In this document: positions 22,846 through 34,400 of the stretch, piece by piece
How positions within the stretch are numbered: position 1 is the stretch's first letter
Layout of the letters: each line of letters starts with the position of its first letter
Assembly: GCA_020736575.1 (NCBI GenBank)
Contig: JAGPYM010000057.1
Span: 78,360-142,359, forward strand
DNA: 64,000 nt
From: Thelonectria olida
Taxonomy: Eukaryota; Ascomycota; Sordariomycetes; Hypocreales; Nectriaceae
Direction: 5' to 3'
Program-made: the position numbers and the translations under genes
The notes under the pieces: generated by a model
What the model was told of the DNA's origin: nothing
What the model saw: only the letters and a program-made list of their open reading frames with translations
The model's database searches: none

Positions 22846-24108
22846 CTACTTACGCCAATACTGCTTAGCCTTCCTCGAACGACCAATTCCCAGAGCCAAA
22901 CGGGCTTCAACAGACTCATGCTTCGCAAGGCGGTCCCATAGCGCCAGCACGCTTGTCTTGATCTCGGCAACATTGTCTTCGGAAACTTTCGGGGGATTCT
23001 CAGGGTCAAGAAAGCCCGCGTTTCGGAGTTGCTCGTCGTGGCCCCCAGGCGACGCCCGACCAAGAGTGTTGGGGTCGCAGGCATATGCCAGGATGTGGCA
23101 TAAATCCGACACCTGCTCTGTCTCCGATTTGTTCTTGAACTTCTCGTTGAGGGACTGGAGAAACAACGGCGACGAGAGGGAGTCATCACTTTGTTTCCCC
23201 GTCTCAAATAGATAGCCCACAATTGAGTGCACAATAGGATACTTGGTCAAGTTTGTCTGATCAGACTTCCAACCGTCGAGAGCTGCACCCAAGGCACGCG
23301 AGTTATCGATCTTGAGCTGCTGTAGTACGTACAGCAACCACGAGAGAGATCCCACACGGTAGTTCTCATTTGCAGAATCATGGGGCGCGTACTGCTGCAC
23401 AAATGTGCCAACCTCGAATTGGCTGGCAAAGGGGCGTGTCTGATTGGCGATACGGGTTTCCATGGATGCCTTGAGCTGGCCAAGCATGACCTCGCCAGTT
23501 CGCATAAGGCCATTGATGCCATCTAGCATGCGGACCTCTTCGATTGAGAGTGCACCATTCAGGGTCTTGTAGGCAAGATCATGGTTGACCTCTGACCAAG
23601 CATGCATGAGGAGGGACGCAACCTGGATCTCAATCTTGGAAGTAGCGTACTGTTGTTGATCCTCTGACAGGCGGTCTGCTCCGAGTTCAAGGCGAAGATG
23701 AGTTGCTCTGTACCCAGCAAACTCATTACGGTATTGCCCTTCCTCCTCCGTCAGGGTGGATTCACATGTATGGCCGGCCAACCTCTTGATGTTGGCGTTG
23801 GCAAAGACCTGATCCAGCAGCAGCTCGACTTCGCGTCGCTGGCTTGGAAAGTACAAAGCAATGCGGACGCCAGAAAGGTCTACAAGATCTTTCTTGATGT
23901 CGTCCACGGTTTGGTAGTTCTTCTCCTTGTGGCGGTTCTTGAGCTTTTCGAGAAGCCGGTCGGGCCGCTTTGCCCGGGAGGTGATGATGGCCGGGATGCC
24001 GCTCTCGCTGAGAACCTTGCGGCAGCGCTCTTCGGCGAGGGTGGCCACTTGGGTGTAGAAGGCCAAGTCGTAATTATCGACAAAGTCGGAAAGTAAAGTA
24101 AGAGACAT
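22846..24108 (-). CDS. RelA/SpoT-domain protein, (p)ppGpp synthetase-like, 420 aa
   Basis: Single exon. The N-terminal half matches the RelA/SpoT nucleotidyltransferase domain: TSRAKRPDRLLEKL (the basic substrate loop), DIKKDLVDLSGVRIALYF (core strand with acidic residue), GYRATHLRLEL (the G-Y-x-x-x-H loop) and KIEIQVASLLMHAWSEVNHD (catalytic strand and helix). The HD hydrolase, TGS and ACT domains of long bacterial enzymes are absent, so it resembles a small alarmone synthetase. The C-terminal 180 residues are helical and of unknown role. In bacteria such domains make ppGpp from ATP and GDP or GTP. The fungal function is unclear. A TATAAAA box at 24209-24215 places transcription start near 24180, making the ATG at 24108 the first usable one. 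An in-frame ATG at 24180 is less likely. Confidence 0.85.
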   Translation of the reverse strand: MSLTLLSDFVDNYDLAFYTQVATLAEERCRKVLSESGIPAIITSRAKRPDRLLEKLKNRHKEKNYQTVDDIKKDLVDLSGVRIALYFPSQRREVELLLDQVFANANIKRLAGHTCESTLTEEEGQYRNEFAGYRATHLRLELGADRLSEDQQQYATSKIEIQVASLLMHAWSEVNHDLAYKTLNGALSIEEVRMLDGINGLMRTGEVMLGQLKASMETRIANQTRPFASQFEVGTFVQQYAPHDSANENYRVGSLSWLLYVLQQLKIDNSRALGAALDGWKSDQTNLTKYPIVHSIVGYLFETGKQSDDSLSSPLFLQSLNEKFKNKSETEQVSDLCHILAYACDPNTLGRASPGGHDEQLRNAGFLDPENPPKVSEDNVAEIKTSVLALWDRLAKHESVEARLALGIGRSRKAKQYWRK

Positions 24109-24208
24109 TTTGGGATGAAGGATACCAGGAAGATGGCGATTGGGTTCTGGAGGTTGGAAGATTGAATGAGGATGGGCCATTCTAACAGTCAAGGGACAGA
24201 CTGCCTGC

Positions 24209-24215
24209 TTTTATA
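24209..24215 (-). promoter_or_regulatory. TATA box of the RelA/SpoT-domain gene
   Basis: TATAAAA on the minus strand, about 30 bp before the expected transcript start and about 100 bp before the preferred ATG. It was used to choose between candidate starts. Confidence 0.45.
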
Positions 24216-24936
24216 CGCATTCATTGTTCATAACCAACTCCACTTTCTCTTCGAAAATATCAGTTCCCAATGTCTTTCAGGCTTTAGATTCCCCGCCGCT
24301 CCATCAGGCCAAAAGTTACCTTGATTAGATCCGAGTGCGTTGATAGTCCCGAACCATCGTTACAGCGGTGCAGGCTCAGCTAGCCACTTTATTTGAACGG
24401 CACGCGCTCTGATACCCAATACGGTATGGCAACAGCTGTTCGAGACCCTGCGGGGAAAGGAGCGATGTGGGCGTTTGGCCCCTGTCAAGACGACTATCGG
24501 CAAAAAACATCATCCCCACATGCACGACTGGAAGACAATGACGCGAACTATTGACGCGAACTAGTGCCATAATGTGATACACTCTCAGCTGAAGATCGTC
24601 TAGGATCCAGGGTCCCGAACGGGGTAGTCTATTGGCAATAGACCAACACATGGGTAGCTGAGCATTTCAACCCGGTATATGGCTGCACCTGGTCAGTCAT
24701 ATCAGTCCTTGACGACCGAGCACTGGCATTAATTAAGACTACAACTGGATCAATACCAACCATTTCTACACTCCAACGATGGCCCACACCTGGTTGTTGA
24801 CATATCCATCGCTGTGCTCCCTGCAGCGAATGGGTGATCTATGTCGTACAATTAGCAATGACGTGAGCACGTGAGTAGTCTCGGGCCTCGACTTCGCCAC
24901 TCTTAATGTCAGCAGCTGATCATCTCATAAACCGGG

Positions 24937-25152
24937 GTGCCGTCTTGTCAAAGATGTCTCAAGCCTGGGCACATCTGCCGGGGATATGACATGCCGTTGC
25001 GGATGATCAACACTGGTCTCGTTCACGGAGCCCAAGCATCCTCACTGGCACTTATTCAAGATGTGCCCGATTCTTCCCATCCGTTGCGGGCTCATCGCAC
25101 ATGGTCCGCCCTGTTTCCAGCCGTTGCCCCTTTCAGTGCAAAAGCGCCATGA
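24937..25152 (+). pseudogene. fragment of a Zn2Cys6 transcription factor
   Basis: The frame begins PSCQRCLKPGHICRGYD, the second half of a fungal Zn2Cys6 cluster (the PxCxxC-x6-C part) with the usual GYD that follows it. The first three cysteines are missing: upstream the frame meets a stop about 10 bp away and I find no exon supplying them. The frame continues about 50 codons without a recognisable regulator domain and stops. This is a relic. Confidence 0.6.
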
Positions 25153-26416
25153 AAACAGTGTCGTACAGAGCCCCAAACATTCTACACGTCAGGTTCCCGG
25201 AGGCCTACCAGGGGGAAACCTTTTAGAAATTTTATCCCAGTTTTCTGATTCCTCAGTGATTGTGTTTCAGAGTGCCCGAGCCTGGTTCTCCTCAAAGTAA
25301 TTACAATAGCTCTCACCTACACACGATCAAAGACTAAATTAGGGATTGCTCGCACGGAGAACATGACTCCAACACTATGATTGAGGTAGACTCCCCAAAA
25401 AGCAGCTCTTAAACGATGAAAGAATTTCAGACGAGCTGTATCAATCTACCTCAACATACATCCGGTGGAATGTGTAATCGAGGACATGAGCGTGGGCAAT
25501 GACGGGCAGCAGATCGTTGTTTCTACGACTGGAGAGCCTGTCAGAGTAAAAAGAATAACTGACGGTAGCAGGGTAACGCAATTTGTTGGATCAGCTTCGG
25601 ACGAATCTTTCCAGCTCTACCTCAACACACAAGCGAAATGATAGCCCCAGAAACGACAGGCAATAAAGATAGCTTGGTATACCTTCGCAAGTGCTATTCA
25701 AGAAAAAAAAAGCTCACATGAATAATACCGGAAGAATTGGCAAGCAGAGGCGAGCGCAAAATGGTAACAACTGGTCATGGTTACATTGATCGGAATCTGC
25801 GCCAGCTGGTCTTATCCATTCAATTCTATATTTCTCAGGTTAAGTGGCAGGGAATTTTGGATTCTTCATGACGTCTCGGCTCAGTCTATAATCAGCATTG
25901 GGCACCTGGAAGGGGGAGACTGGCATTAAAGCAGGTTAAATCATGAGTGCGGGGGGTGTCAGACAATTGGCTTCCAAGGGGATCATTGATGGCACCAGTC
26001 AATTGATGAGTTTTACCTAAGGAGCAGGAACTCAATGACAAGATGCACTGAGTTGTGCGGCTCTTTATACATAAATGAAAGAATCGCCTGTTTAGGCAGT
26101 AGCAGCTGCATGCGTGGGGTATGGTATGGCTGATATACGACACTATGGTAGTACAGGAGGCACCGATCAGAGTGGCTCAGGAGAACTCAAAACATGACAC
26201 TATGGAAAAGAATCTATAAAGAATGATGCCGGTTGATCAATGTGCACGGGTCTTCTTCCCGGGGCTGACAGGCAAAGACAAAGCCATGGACAACAACACG
26301 TTATGAAAGCAGGATGGTGGGCTCAGTATCCTTTCTCCATCCGGAAGCTTATGCTATTTTTTGAGATGCCTGAAGAGCAAATACAGGCATATTTTGACCT
26401 ATCTAATACGACAATC
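25153..26416. other. 1.26 kb without a supported gene
   Basis: No frame above about 85 codons. A 65-codon plus-strand frame at 26240-26437 has a helix-turn-helix-like look (FDLSNTTISRIRAA) but overlaps the 3' end of the next gene and has no support. Confidence 0.5.
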
Positions 26417-29400
26417 TCACGAATCCGTGCTGCCTAGCGGTTTCGTCAAGAGCAGAAATCCCTCTATCGACGTGTATGGCGCCGGATCCAGCCGTAGCTT
26501 ACCATCTATGTTTGGAGTATAAATCAGCACATCAATCATGACACGAGGTACATATCCCGTGTAGAACGGAAAAGTGTGCAAGAAGGGGACCGAAAAACAC
26601 AGCTTGGATCTCAAAATAGAGCCAAAAAAAAGAAAAAGAAGTCCCTTACCGTCCTCGCCCACATCCAACGCATTATACCTCCTCGCCTTCTCTCCGTCTT
26701 CCCCGTCGACAGGATACGGCTGCAGCCACGACCACACAGCCTTACTTCCGGCGGCCCGGATCGGTAGCCGCAGGGCTGCCGTGTCCGGCTGCGTGTGGAT
26801 GTTCTTCTGCGTTTCCACCCATGTGTCTGCTTCAAGTGGATGCGCTTCGTCATACGTTGATCGGACGTCACGAGACACCAGAATAGGTCCAAGGTGGAAG
26901 AAAGCGCCTAATCGAGGAAGCTTTTTAGCGATTCCCAGGGAAAAGAAAGAGAATGTTGTATGTCGAAGCGAATTCAAGAGATAGAAAAACACCTACTCAT
27001 CTTTTGGAGAGCACGTTGAACAGCCCAGGCTGGCATACGAAGAGATTTTATCGGGAGGATCGGGCTGTATATGTGGGTTGAACTGTATGGGTCGATGAGC
27101 ATGGTCTTGACTAGGTATTTCGTAGCATGAGAGGCTCCAAAACTTCCGTTGTTCAGCGGGCTGACGGGGTCTACATAATAAGGGCTTATGCTCGGGAAGT
27201 TTTCAGGTAATATAGGAGCTCGCGGATCACCGGACGGGGTGGCTCCCGACGCCGGGAAGTACGTGTAGAAGGTGTCCCATGTTGTGGCGCCGGATGTGTC
27301 ATTTTCAGTATCAAAGTAGCCTACCATTCCATCGAACGGCCTCTCTTTGTCACCAATTTTTATTGGAAATTTATAGGAGAATAGAATGTCAGCAGCGGAA
27401 GGTGTTGTTGGGACACGACTAGGTGGCCGTGCGGATTGAGACTCCAGCGGTGGGAGGGCCAATTCGAGGCTGACCCCGACGTTCACAAGGGCCAGCGGCT
27501 TTCCGACAATAGATGTGGAATAGGCGGCGTAGTCGGCTGGAGCATATGGCATGGTCTCCACTGCGTCGACAACCACCTCATACAAGGCCTGTAGATACGC
27601 AGGGCCGGTGACCGGTTCGGTCATTTTCCCGATGAGCTCCACTAGCTGAGGGGATACTGGAAAGGAGTTGTTCTTGGGAGGATCAAAAGGTAACCATTTG
27701 GGTCTTGCAATGCTTCCCATTGGACCCTAATCACCCACATCCATACATTCAGCGGGAGAAACGAGACAGCATGGTCAGGATACTTACCCCAAGGGACAGC
27801 TCAATGTAGAAGGTGCCATCGGAAGTAAAGAATTGCAGGCCATAGTCTGCGTAGTTTATGATGATCCTACCAATTGTCGTCAGATCCTCGAACTTCATGA
27901 CAATGACAACCGGAATAGACGTAACTCACCATCCCCATGCCGGCTGGTCCCAATCTTCGGCTGCCTTCCATCCGGAAAATGCCTCGTCACTCCCCGTCGG
28001 AGAAAGGAAGTCGAGATTTATTCTCGTAGCCTGGTTTATTGCCGGGGTGAGCTGCACAAAGGGACATAGCGGATATCCGCTTGGGAAGTGCGGGTCCGCC
28101 TCCGTCAGAGGCGCAACCGTGTTCAGGTGATTTGTGCCTTCGAGAAGTCCAGGACAGACCTGGTCGCCAAGACAAGGGTACATTGTTTTGGGTAACTGGG
28201 TAGGCTTGAAGAGTGGAGGGTCTGGGTCGATGCCGCTGATGACCTGGCCGAATTTGTCGACGATATTCATCTTGGTGAAGTACAACTGCCCGTGTGTGAC
28301 GCCCTTGAATGGCTGGTTAGCGGCCTGGGAGAAGTCCACCAGATTTCCATATGGAGTCTGAGCGGTCTCTCCCGCTATCCTCCGCATATCCGCTGGTCTC
28401 ATTCCGATGGGGGTCACAGCTGTCACTCCCGGTCGCAAGGGGATTCCATTCGCTTCACCGGGGACGCGCAAGTTGGGCTGAACGTGTGAGCCCTCAAAGA
28501 GCGTCAGTAGATTGCTAGTCAAGCCGCTAATGTCTGAAGACGCAAACTTGAGTTTGCCGACATTATCCAGAAGCTCTTGCTTTTGCTCTGGAGTGAGCGC
28601 GACTCCCGGGGTATCGATTATCTGTTCAACCAGTGCTTTCAAGTTGACTGAAGGCTGAGGGAGAAGAATGATCCGGCCAGCCACAACACGCTGATCATCG
28701 AGATTGGAAGGATCATCCGCAAGTGGCTCCTTGACTCCGTAGCGCACCTGGGCGTGATTGTTACCGACAGGAGAGTTCAGGATCTGGAGAGACCATTTCT
28801 CAAAGGCTATATCAAAGTAGATTGCCTCCCATTCGATGAACAACGGGACCCAAGGCTGGCCGGACCATTTCTTAAAGCCGATTTCAGCGCTGTGATCGCC
28901 GGCAGAGAGGGCTTGATGAAGTAGAAAGGAAATTCCCTCGGCGATTCTGACATCGCCAATCTTCTCGGCATTGACGCTTGGTTGGTATCTTCTGTCGGTG
29001 ATAAACCGGGCAGGAATGGTTTCGAGATATCTTGGATCCCATCCCGAGTCCATTCCAGCGATGCAGAGAGTCGGGTCTGACTTCTGGAAAAATGTAGGCT
29101 GCGGTATACGTCGAGCCTGGACGAGTGGCGGTAACGTTGTGCCTTCGTCTTTCCGGACAATCACCTCGATCTGATCCTGGAGACCGGTGGTGGGATTTGA
29201 AATCAGGTCTACCAGCTCAATCAGCTGCTTTCGAAGGACTTCTACTTGCGTCTGGTAAGACTGTTGAAGGGCGGCGCTTGCATTATTTGGCTCCGATACA
29301 AACTTCCACCAAACCGCAAACAAGGCCCAGCGGGTGTGCCGCAGCTTTCGGGTGGCAGCGTCAAGATGGAACTGCAAACCATTTACGGCGATGAGATAGT

Positions 29401-30805
29401 CCACTTCGGTTTTCCCGTTGGCGTCCTTGTCCACCGCGTTCGGCTGAGCAGGGGCGCCGCCGGGAGGAGCTTTGCCATCATACTGCCAGGAATTTCCTGC
29501 CGCCGTGGGTTGGAAGTTGTGTGCGTAGATTAGATCCGCCGCCTTGACACGGGAGTCGTAGCTGTCTTCGCTGGCATACAGCAGCTCGCTGAGGTTGAGA
29601 ATCTCCCTGGCCACCGAATCTGCACCGTCTTTATGGGCTTCCAGAAAGCTGAGAATCGCATCCAGCCCCGTGGTCCCGACAGAAACAGGCTCCATGTTCA
29701 CGCTCGAAGTAAACAAATCTGCAAGTTTCTCTGCGGGAATGTCGGGCTTCTTGGATCGGTCGAACCGAACGTCGTATATCGTGCCGAAGCTCAACAGCCT
29801 GGTGGCATCCCGGGAGGCCAAGTAATCGGCAGGCGTCTTTTCGTCAAGCTCGCAGAACAGAGCGAGCAGACGGTCAACCATGGTGGCCTTGTCGGGATTC
29901 ACGCCGAGCGGATCTGACTCCTGGGCCGAGTGCCAGCCAATGACGATGTACTGGCAATTTGCCTGTCTCAGGAGAAACTTTTTGCCCTCCGCCGTCTCCG
30001 CCTCGAGGTTATCAATCATGGAGAAGACGTTGGCGTTGTGCATGGTGTTGTCGGCGAAGGAGAAGTTGGAGGAATTCATCGCAGTCAGCGGGACGCGCGG
30101 GACAGCGGTGCCTCTCTCGGTCCACGTTTCGACGGGAATCTTCTCGCCAATGTACACGGCGGCCTGCTTATTGAGGACATTTGGAGATCTTTCGTCGCCG
30201 GACGTGTAATTCACGTACGGGGACACATCCGTCTCTAGGTCGACATCCGGGCCCAGCTCGTCGACATCCCACAGCCTGTCGCTTTCCACCACCCAGCCCG
30301 TAACCTGCTTGTCTTTGGGCACGACGGGCGTGGAAGACTTGATGGAGCGGGCCACGAGCCAGCGGTTGGGCACTGGACGGAACGTCGGGTTGGGAGAGGC
30401 ATTTTGGTTCGTCCTGGGCGGTTTGGTGCCATCTGCTGCCGCCGTTGCAGCGCGGTATAGACGCGGGAGGCTCCAGTGCAGATGCACGCCCAGGCGGTTG
30501 ATGCGGAGCGGCGGCGTGACAACCTTCTCTGGCTGCGAGGGATCCAGGACCGAGAAGTCGGTCGTTTCGGTGGCAGAAATCCGTGCGTTCAGCGAAGCCG
30601 GCTGGGCGCGGTGAACATCCACGGGGGGCAGAATATCAGCCCGTATTTCAGCGTTGTCCGGACGGAGGCCGTGATAGTCGGGCTGTGTGACGGGGGCAAT
30701 GCGAACTGGACCCGTGTCACACACCTTGTCGTTCAAGATGAAGGCGTCGAGATCCATGGGAATGTAGACGGCCGGCAAGAAGCTTTCGCGCACGAGTGGC
30801 TCCAT
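26417..30805 (-). CDS. large protein of unknown function (bacterial-type family), 1343 aa; member A of the 26-43 kb locus
   Basis: Five exons: 27930-30805, 27788-27866, 26997-27726, 26650-26907 and 26417-26505. The introns are 63, 61, 89 and 144 bp, and all phases close. The first exon holds 958 codons without an intron. The start is the ATG at 30805; upstream in-frame codons offer no ATG. Recognisable motifs are GVHLHWSLPRLYRA (residues about 106-119), PVPNRWLVARS (about 145-155), WVVESDRLWDVDELG, then MSAFFHLGPILVSRDV and WSWLQPYPV near the C-terminus. I recall these signatures from bacterial proteins of unknown function, usually next to homologues of protein B. There is no signal peptide, membrane span or known catalytic motif. 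It lies divergent to gene B, with 694 bp between the ATGs. The function is unknown and I do not propose one. Confidence 0.85.
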
Positions 30806-31125
30806 TTTGGATTTGATATTGTTTGTTCTGGTGGTGCTGCAGTTGCTGGGGACTGGGCGCAGGGCGATTTCCAGCAGCGCCAACGCCGAAATGCAAACTG
30901 TAGCCCGCGACGTGAGAGGCGGAGATGGAGAGAGAGTTGTGGGCAGCCCAGTGGAAAGCAGCGTAACTAATGGTAGTTAGGCATAATTATCATTAACATT
31001 TCTTTGGCGGATGCAGCTGTAACTGGCTACTGCGCGGCTGAAGGCAACTGTTCTGGATGGTGCATCGGGGTTCAGCTGCCAGCCACGGCCGCCCCCCAAG
31101 CACCAGGGGGGGGCAGAGCTCCCAC

Positions 31126-31147
31126 CAATCAATCTGTCGATTGATTG
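31126..31147. promoter_or_regulatory. inverted repeat with CCAAT in the divergent A/B promoter
   Basis: Perfect 9-bp arms caatcaatc (31126-31134) and gattgattg (31139-31147) flank TGTC. The left arm begins inside a CCAAT box (31125-31129). It lies about midway between the two divergent ATGs (30805 and 31500) and could be a regulator or CCAAT-complex site shared by both genes. Confidence 0.4.
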
Positions 31148-31499
31148 ATTGTTGTCAGCTCTGTCGGGAGGGCCGCATCACTAGCTGAACGCCGTTGATG
31201 CTGCCTCCCAGCCACGCCGGCCATCGGGCCACGTAAGACGGGAGAATAGGGCTGCTAATGCGACGCGGAAGTCTGACGCTGTTGATTTCATCCGCTGAGG
31301 GGCTTTGCTCTGGTACTGGACCCACCCGCCAACATTCAGCCCTGCCGGCCGCTGCTTGGTTTGTTTGCACGGTTCTTTGATCATCTGCCGACGACCTGAC
31401 TGACTGCCTTTCTTTCACCTACGGTCGTCTTTCGGGTCTCTGGGGCTTCTGTGGGCGATGCTGCTTTGACGGTTCTTCTTGCTAATCCAAATCATAGCC

Positions 31500-34400
31500 A
31501 TGGCGAGATCTTTGGCGGATCACATAGTGAAAAGAGCCATCGCTACCGCCATCGGAGAGCCGCCAGCAGATGGCAGCGACTTGCCCTTGGGCCACCAGAA
31601 ACTCTTTACCTTTTGCAGGCCTTCGCTAGATCCAGGCGTATATGGCATCGAGGCAATCCAGGAGATCCACGCTCCAAACGGCGAGACACTCTCGGTCTTC
31701 AACTATGACAGCACCGCGAGCTCCCCCCAGCCTGTGTCGTTGCAAACCTTCACCGTCATCGCTCCGCAGTTCCAGCTCGATCCAAAGGATATCAATTCCT
31801 ATTACCCCCCGGACGGTCACGTTGACGAAGGCCGAATCCTGCCTCACATCGTTTTCAATGATCCCCATGTGCCCTGGCAGAGGCCGGCCTTCTCGGCCAA
31901 CTATGCAAGACGGCTTCCCTATCAAGTGCCTTGGCTGGCCCTGATTACATTCGACCCCGAAGAACTTGCCGTCACCGCCGAGGAAGCCCTTGGATTGGGA
32001 ATCCCTGATTTTGATCTCAAACAGCCGCCCAGCTCGGGAGCGTATCCCATGAGCGTGGGTCAATTCCTCACCAAAGTCAAATCCAGAGCCAACTACGAGG
32101 TCATCCAGCGCCAGCAAAACGGCAAATCCATCTGGAAAAACCTGAAGAGCTCGCCTGATCCGACCTCGGTCATATTCCCTCCCATATCCGTCATCGAACC
32201 GCTGTTCCCAAAGGACTCTGTACTGGGCGTGTTGCTGTCTCATGTGCGGGAGGCCAATGTGACTGGACTTCCAGATGCCACGCATGGGAAGAGCGGTCTC
32301 TATTCCATCATCATCAGCCAGCGGAGCGGTCCGATGGATCTCACCGCCCCAAAGAGCCAGGTTGTGCACCTTGTCAGCGTCGAGCACATGGCTAGCACGA
32401 ATTTTGACGATATTCGATCCTATGGCCGCATAGGGATGGTGTCGCTATTCAGCTGGCGATATCTCTGCGTGCCTCCAAACCCCACCAGCGTCATCAGCAT
32501 AATGAAAAGGCTCGGCGATCAGAAGCAGATGCTGCGGCCACCGCAGCAGCTGATCTCGTCCATTCGCAGCCAGCCTGGAAACCAAACTGACACAGACACA
32601 GACCCTCAGAACGGCCCAAGGCTCCTCGCAGAACGCCTGTCGCTGGGCTATTCGATCTCACGATGGCGCGTCGCAACAGGAGAGGAAACAATTTCGTTCA
32701 TACGCGGCCCTCTGGTTCCGACTTTGACGCCCCGGGAGCCTTCGAACGGCGCAGACTGGCCCGACTCGTCGAACTCGGGAAAGGACTATCAGATTCTGGA
32801 CCGAGACCTGGGTGTCATGGACAACACATACTCGTCTGCCTTTCAAATCGGCAAACTCATGGCGGTGTCGGATCCAGTGTTCGCCTCCGCTCTGTTTCGC
32901 TTCCGTTCGCTGGTGCAGAATCGGGCGGCCAGCAGCGCGAGAATGACGGTCAATGGCGTTGTCCCAGCGAGCACCGTCATCAACGACGCTTTCAAGGCCG
33001 TGGCTGAGATTCGCAGAACCACCAAGGGAAACTGTGTGCCCGCCCGCATTGTCCTTCCGAGCTCCAGCGCGGTGGCTCCGCCATTGCGAGATCCCAGCAT
33101 TCTCCCCACGTTCCAACGTGCGATCAAGTCTGCGGTGGCCCTGCAGACTTCGGCAGGGGAGGCCATCTACAGCGACTACAATCTGGGGAAGTCGAACAAC
33201 TCGGACTGGGAGATCATCCACAAATGGATCAGTGACAAGCTGTTCCTCGCAGGCATCCCAGCGCACTACTTGATCACCGACCCCAGCCATCTGTCCGGCC
33301 TGCCTGTCGATTACGACGAGGGACAGCCCATAGCCTTGACCTCCGAAGCCCTCCGCTTCTTCTACATCGATGACGCCTGGATGGATTGCTTCATCGATGG
33401 CGCCCTCTCCGTTGCGAACCATCTCGATCCCGGAGACGATTTTGTGCGGAGGGAGATCAAGGAGGTCTACAATGTCTACTTGAGGAACACGATCGATCCT
33501 GCGCCTGTGAAGCCTCCCATCCCACGGTACGGATTCATCATTCGCTCTCTAGTCATCAAGGCTATTCCTGACCTCCGGGTGACGGTCCGATGCCGCAAGG
33601 CTACGGGGCCCGGAGTCTACGACATTGACGATTCAAGAGCTCCGTTGATTCGTCTCACCAAGATTGATGACTTTACTCTCCTCGCGCTGCTTGATTGTTT
33701 CCCCGAGCACATACACGACATCACCCTGTCCCAGCCGCCACATCAACAGCGATTCACCGCACCCACCTCGCCGACGGAAGGCCTGGCCTTTCCGGTGAAG
33801 CAGCTGTTTACCAGCGGCGCACCGGATGGACCATGGCCGATTTGGCCAGACAGCCGGTTTCCAAACAAAGCCCAGTGGTTTACGCCCGCCACCCGCATGC
33901 TCAATCTATTGCCCATGGCGCAAGACTTGAACAGCGGCATGAGATTCTCAGAGCCCACTCGGGCCTTTGCCGCCAACATCGATCCGGCCATCTTCAGCGT
34001 TATCCTGAACGACGACAACTTCCAGCTCACCATTCTCCCTCCTCTACTCAGCGCACCAGAACCTTACCCTCCGCCGGACCGCCAGCTATGGGCGAACCCG
34101 CCTCCTGCCACACCAATCTCTCCTGCCGCCGCAGCCCAACGCCAATCGCACATTGCGTCCCCCGACGACCTCAACTCCGTCACTCCCTCTGTCCATCCCC
34201 TCTCCATGCTGCAGCCAATCCTCTCCCACCCACCCTCTCTCAACCCATCCGCCACCCCCATCACCATCGCCTCGTCCGCCGCTCTCCCCACCGCCGCCAT
34301 CTCCAGCGAATACATCATGTCCATCCACCCAGACTACCGTGGTCCCGCCCCGCGGCCCTTCACGCCCGTCTTCCCACCTCAAAAGATCTACTCGGCGCGC

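Noticed and set aside
26240..26437. 65-codon frame with helix-turn-helix look (possible transposase scrap)
   Set aside because: Too short, overlaps the 3' end of gene A, no terminal repeats.
32658..33422. 254-codon minus-strand frame
   Set aside because: Antisense shadow of gene B with no domain content.
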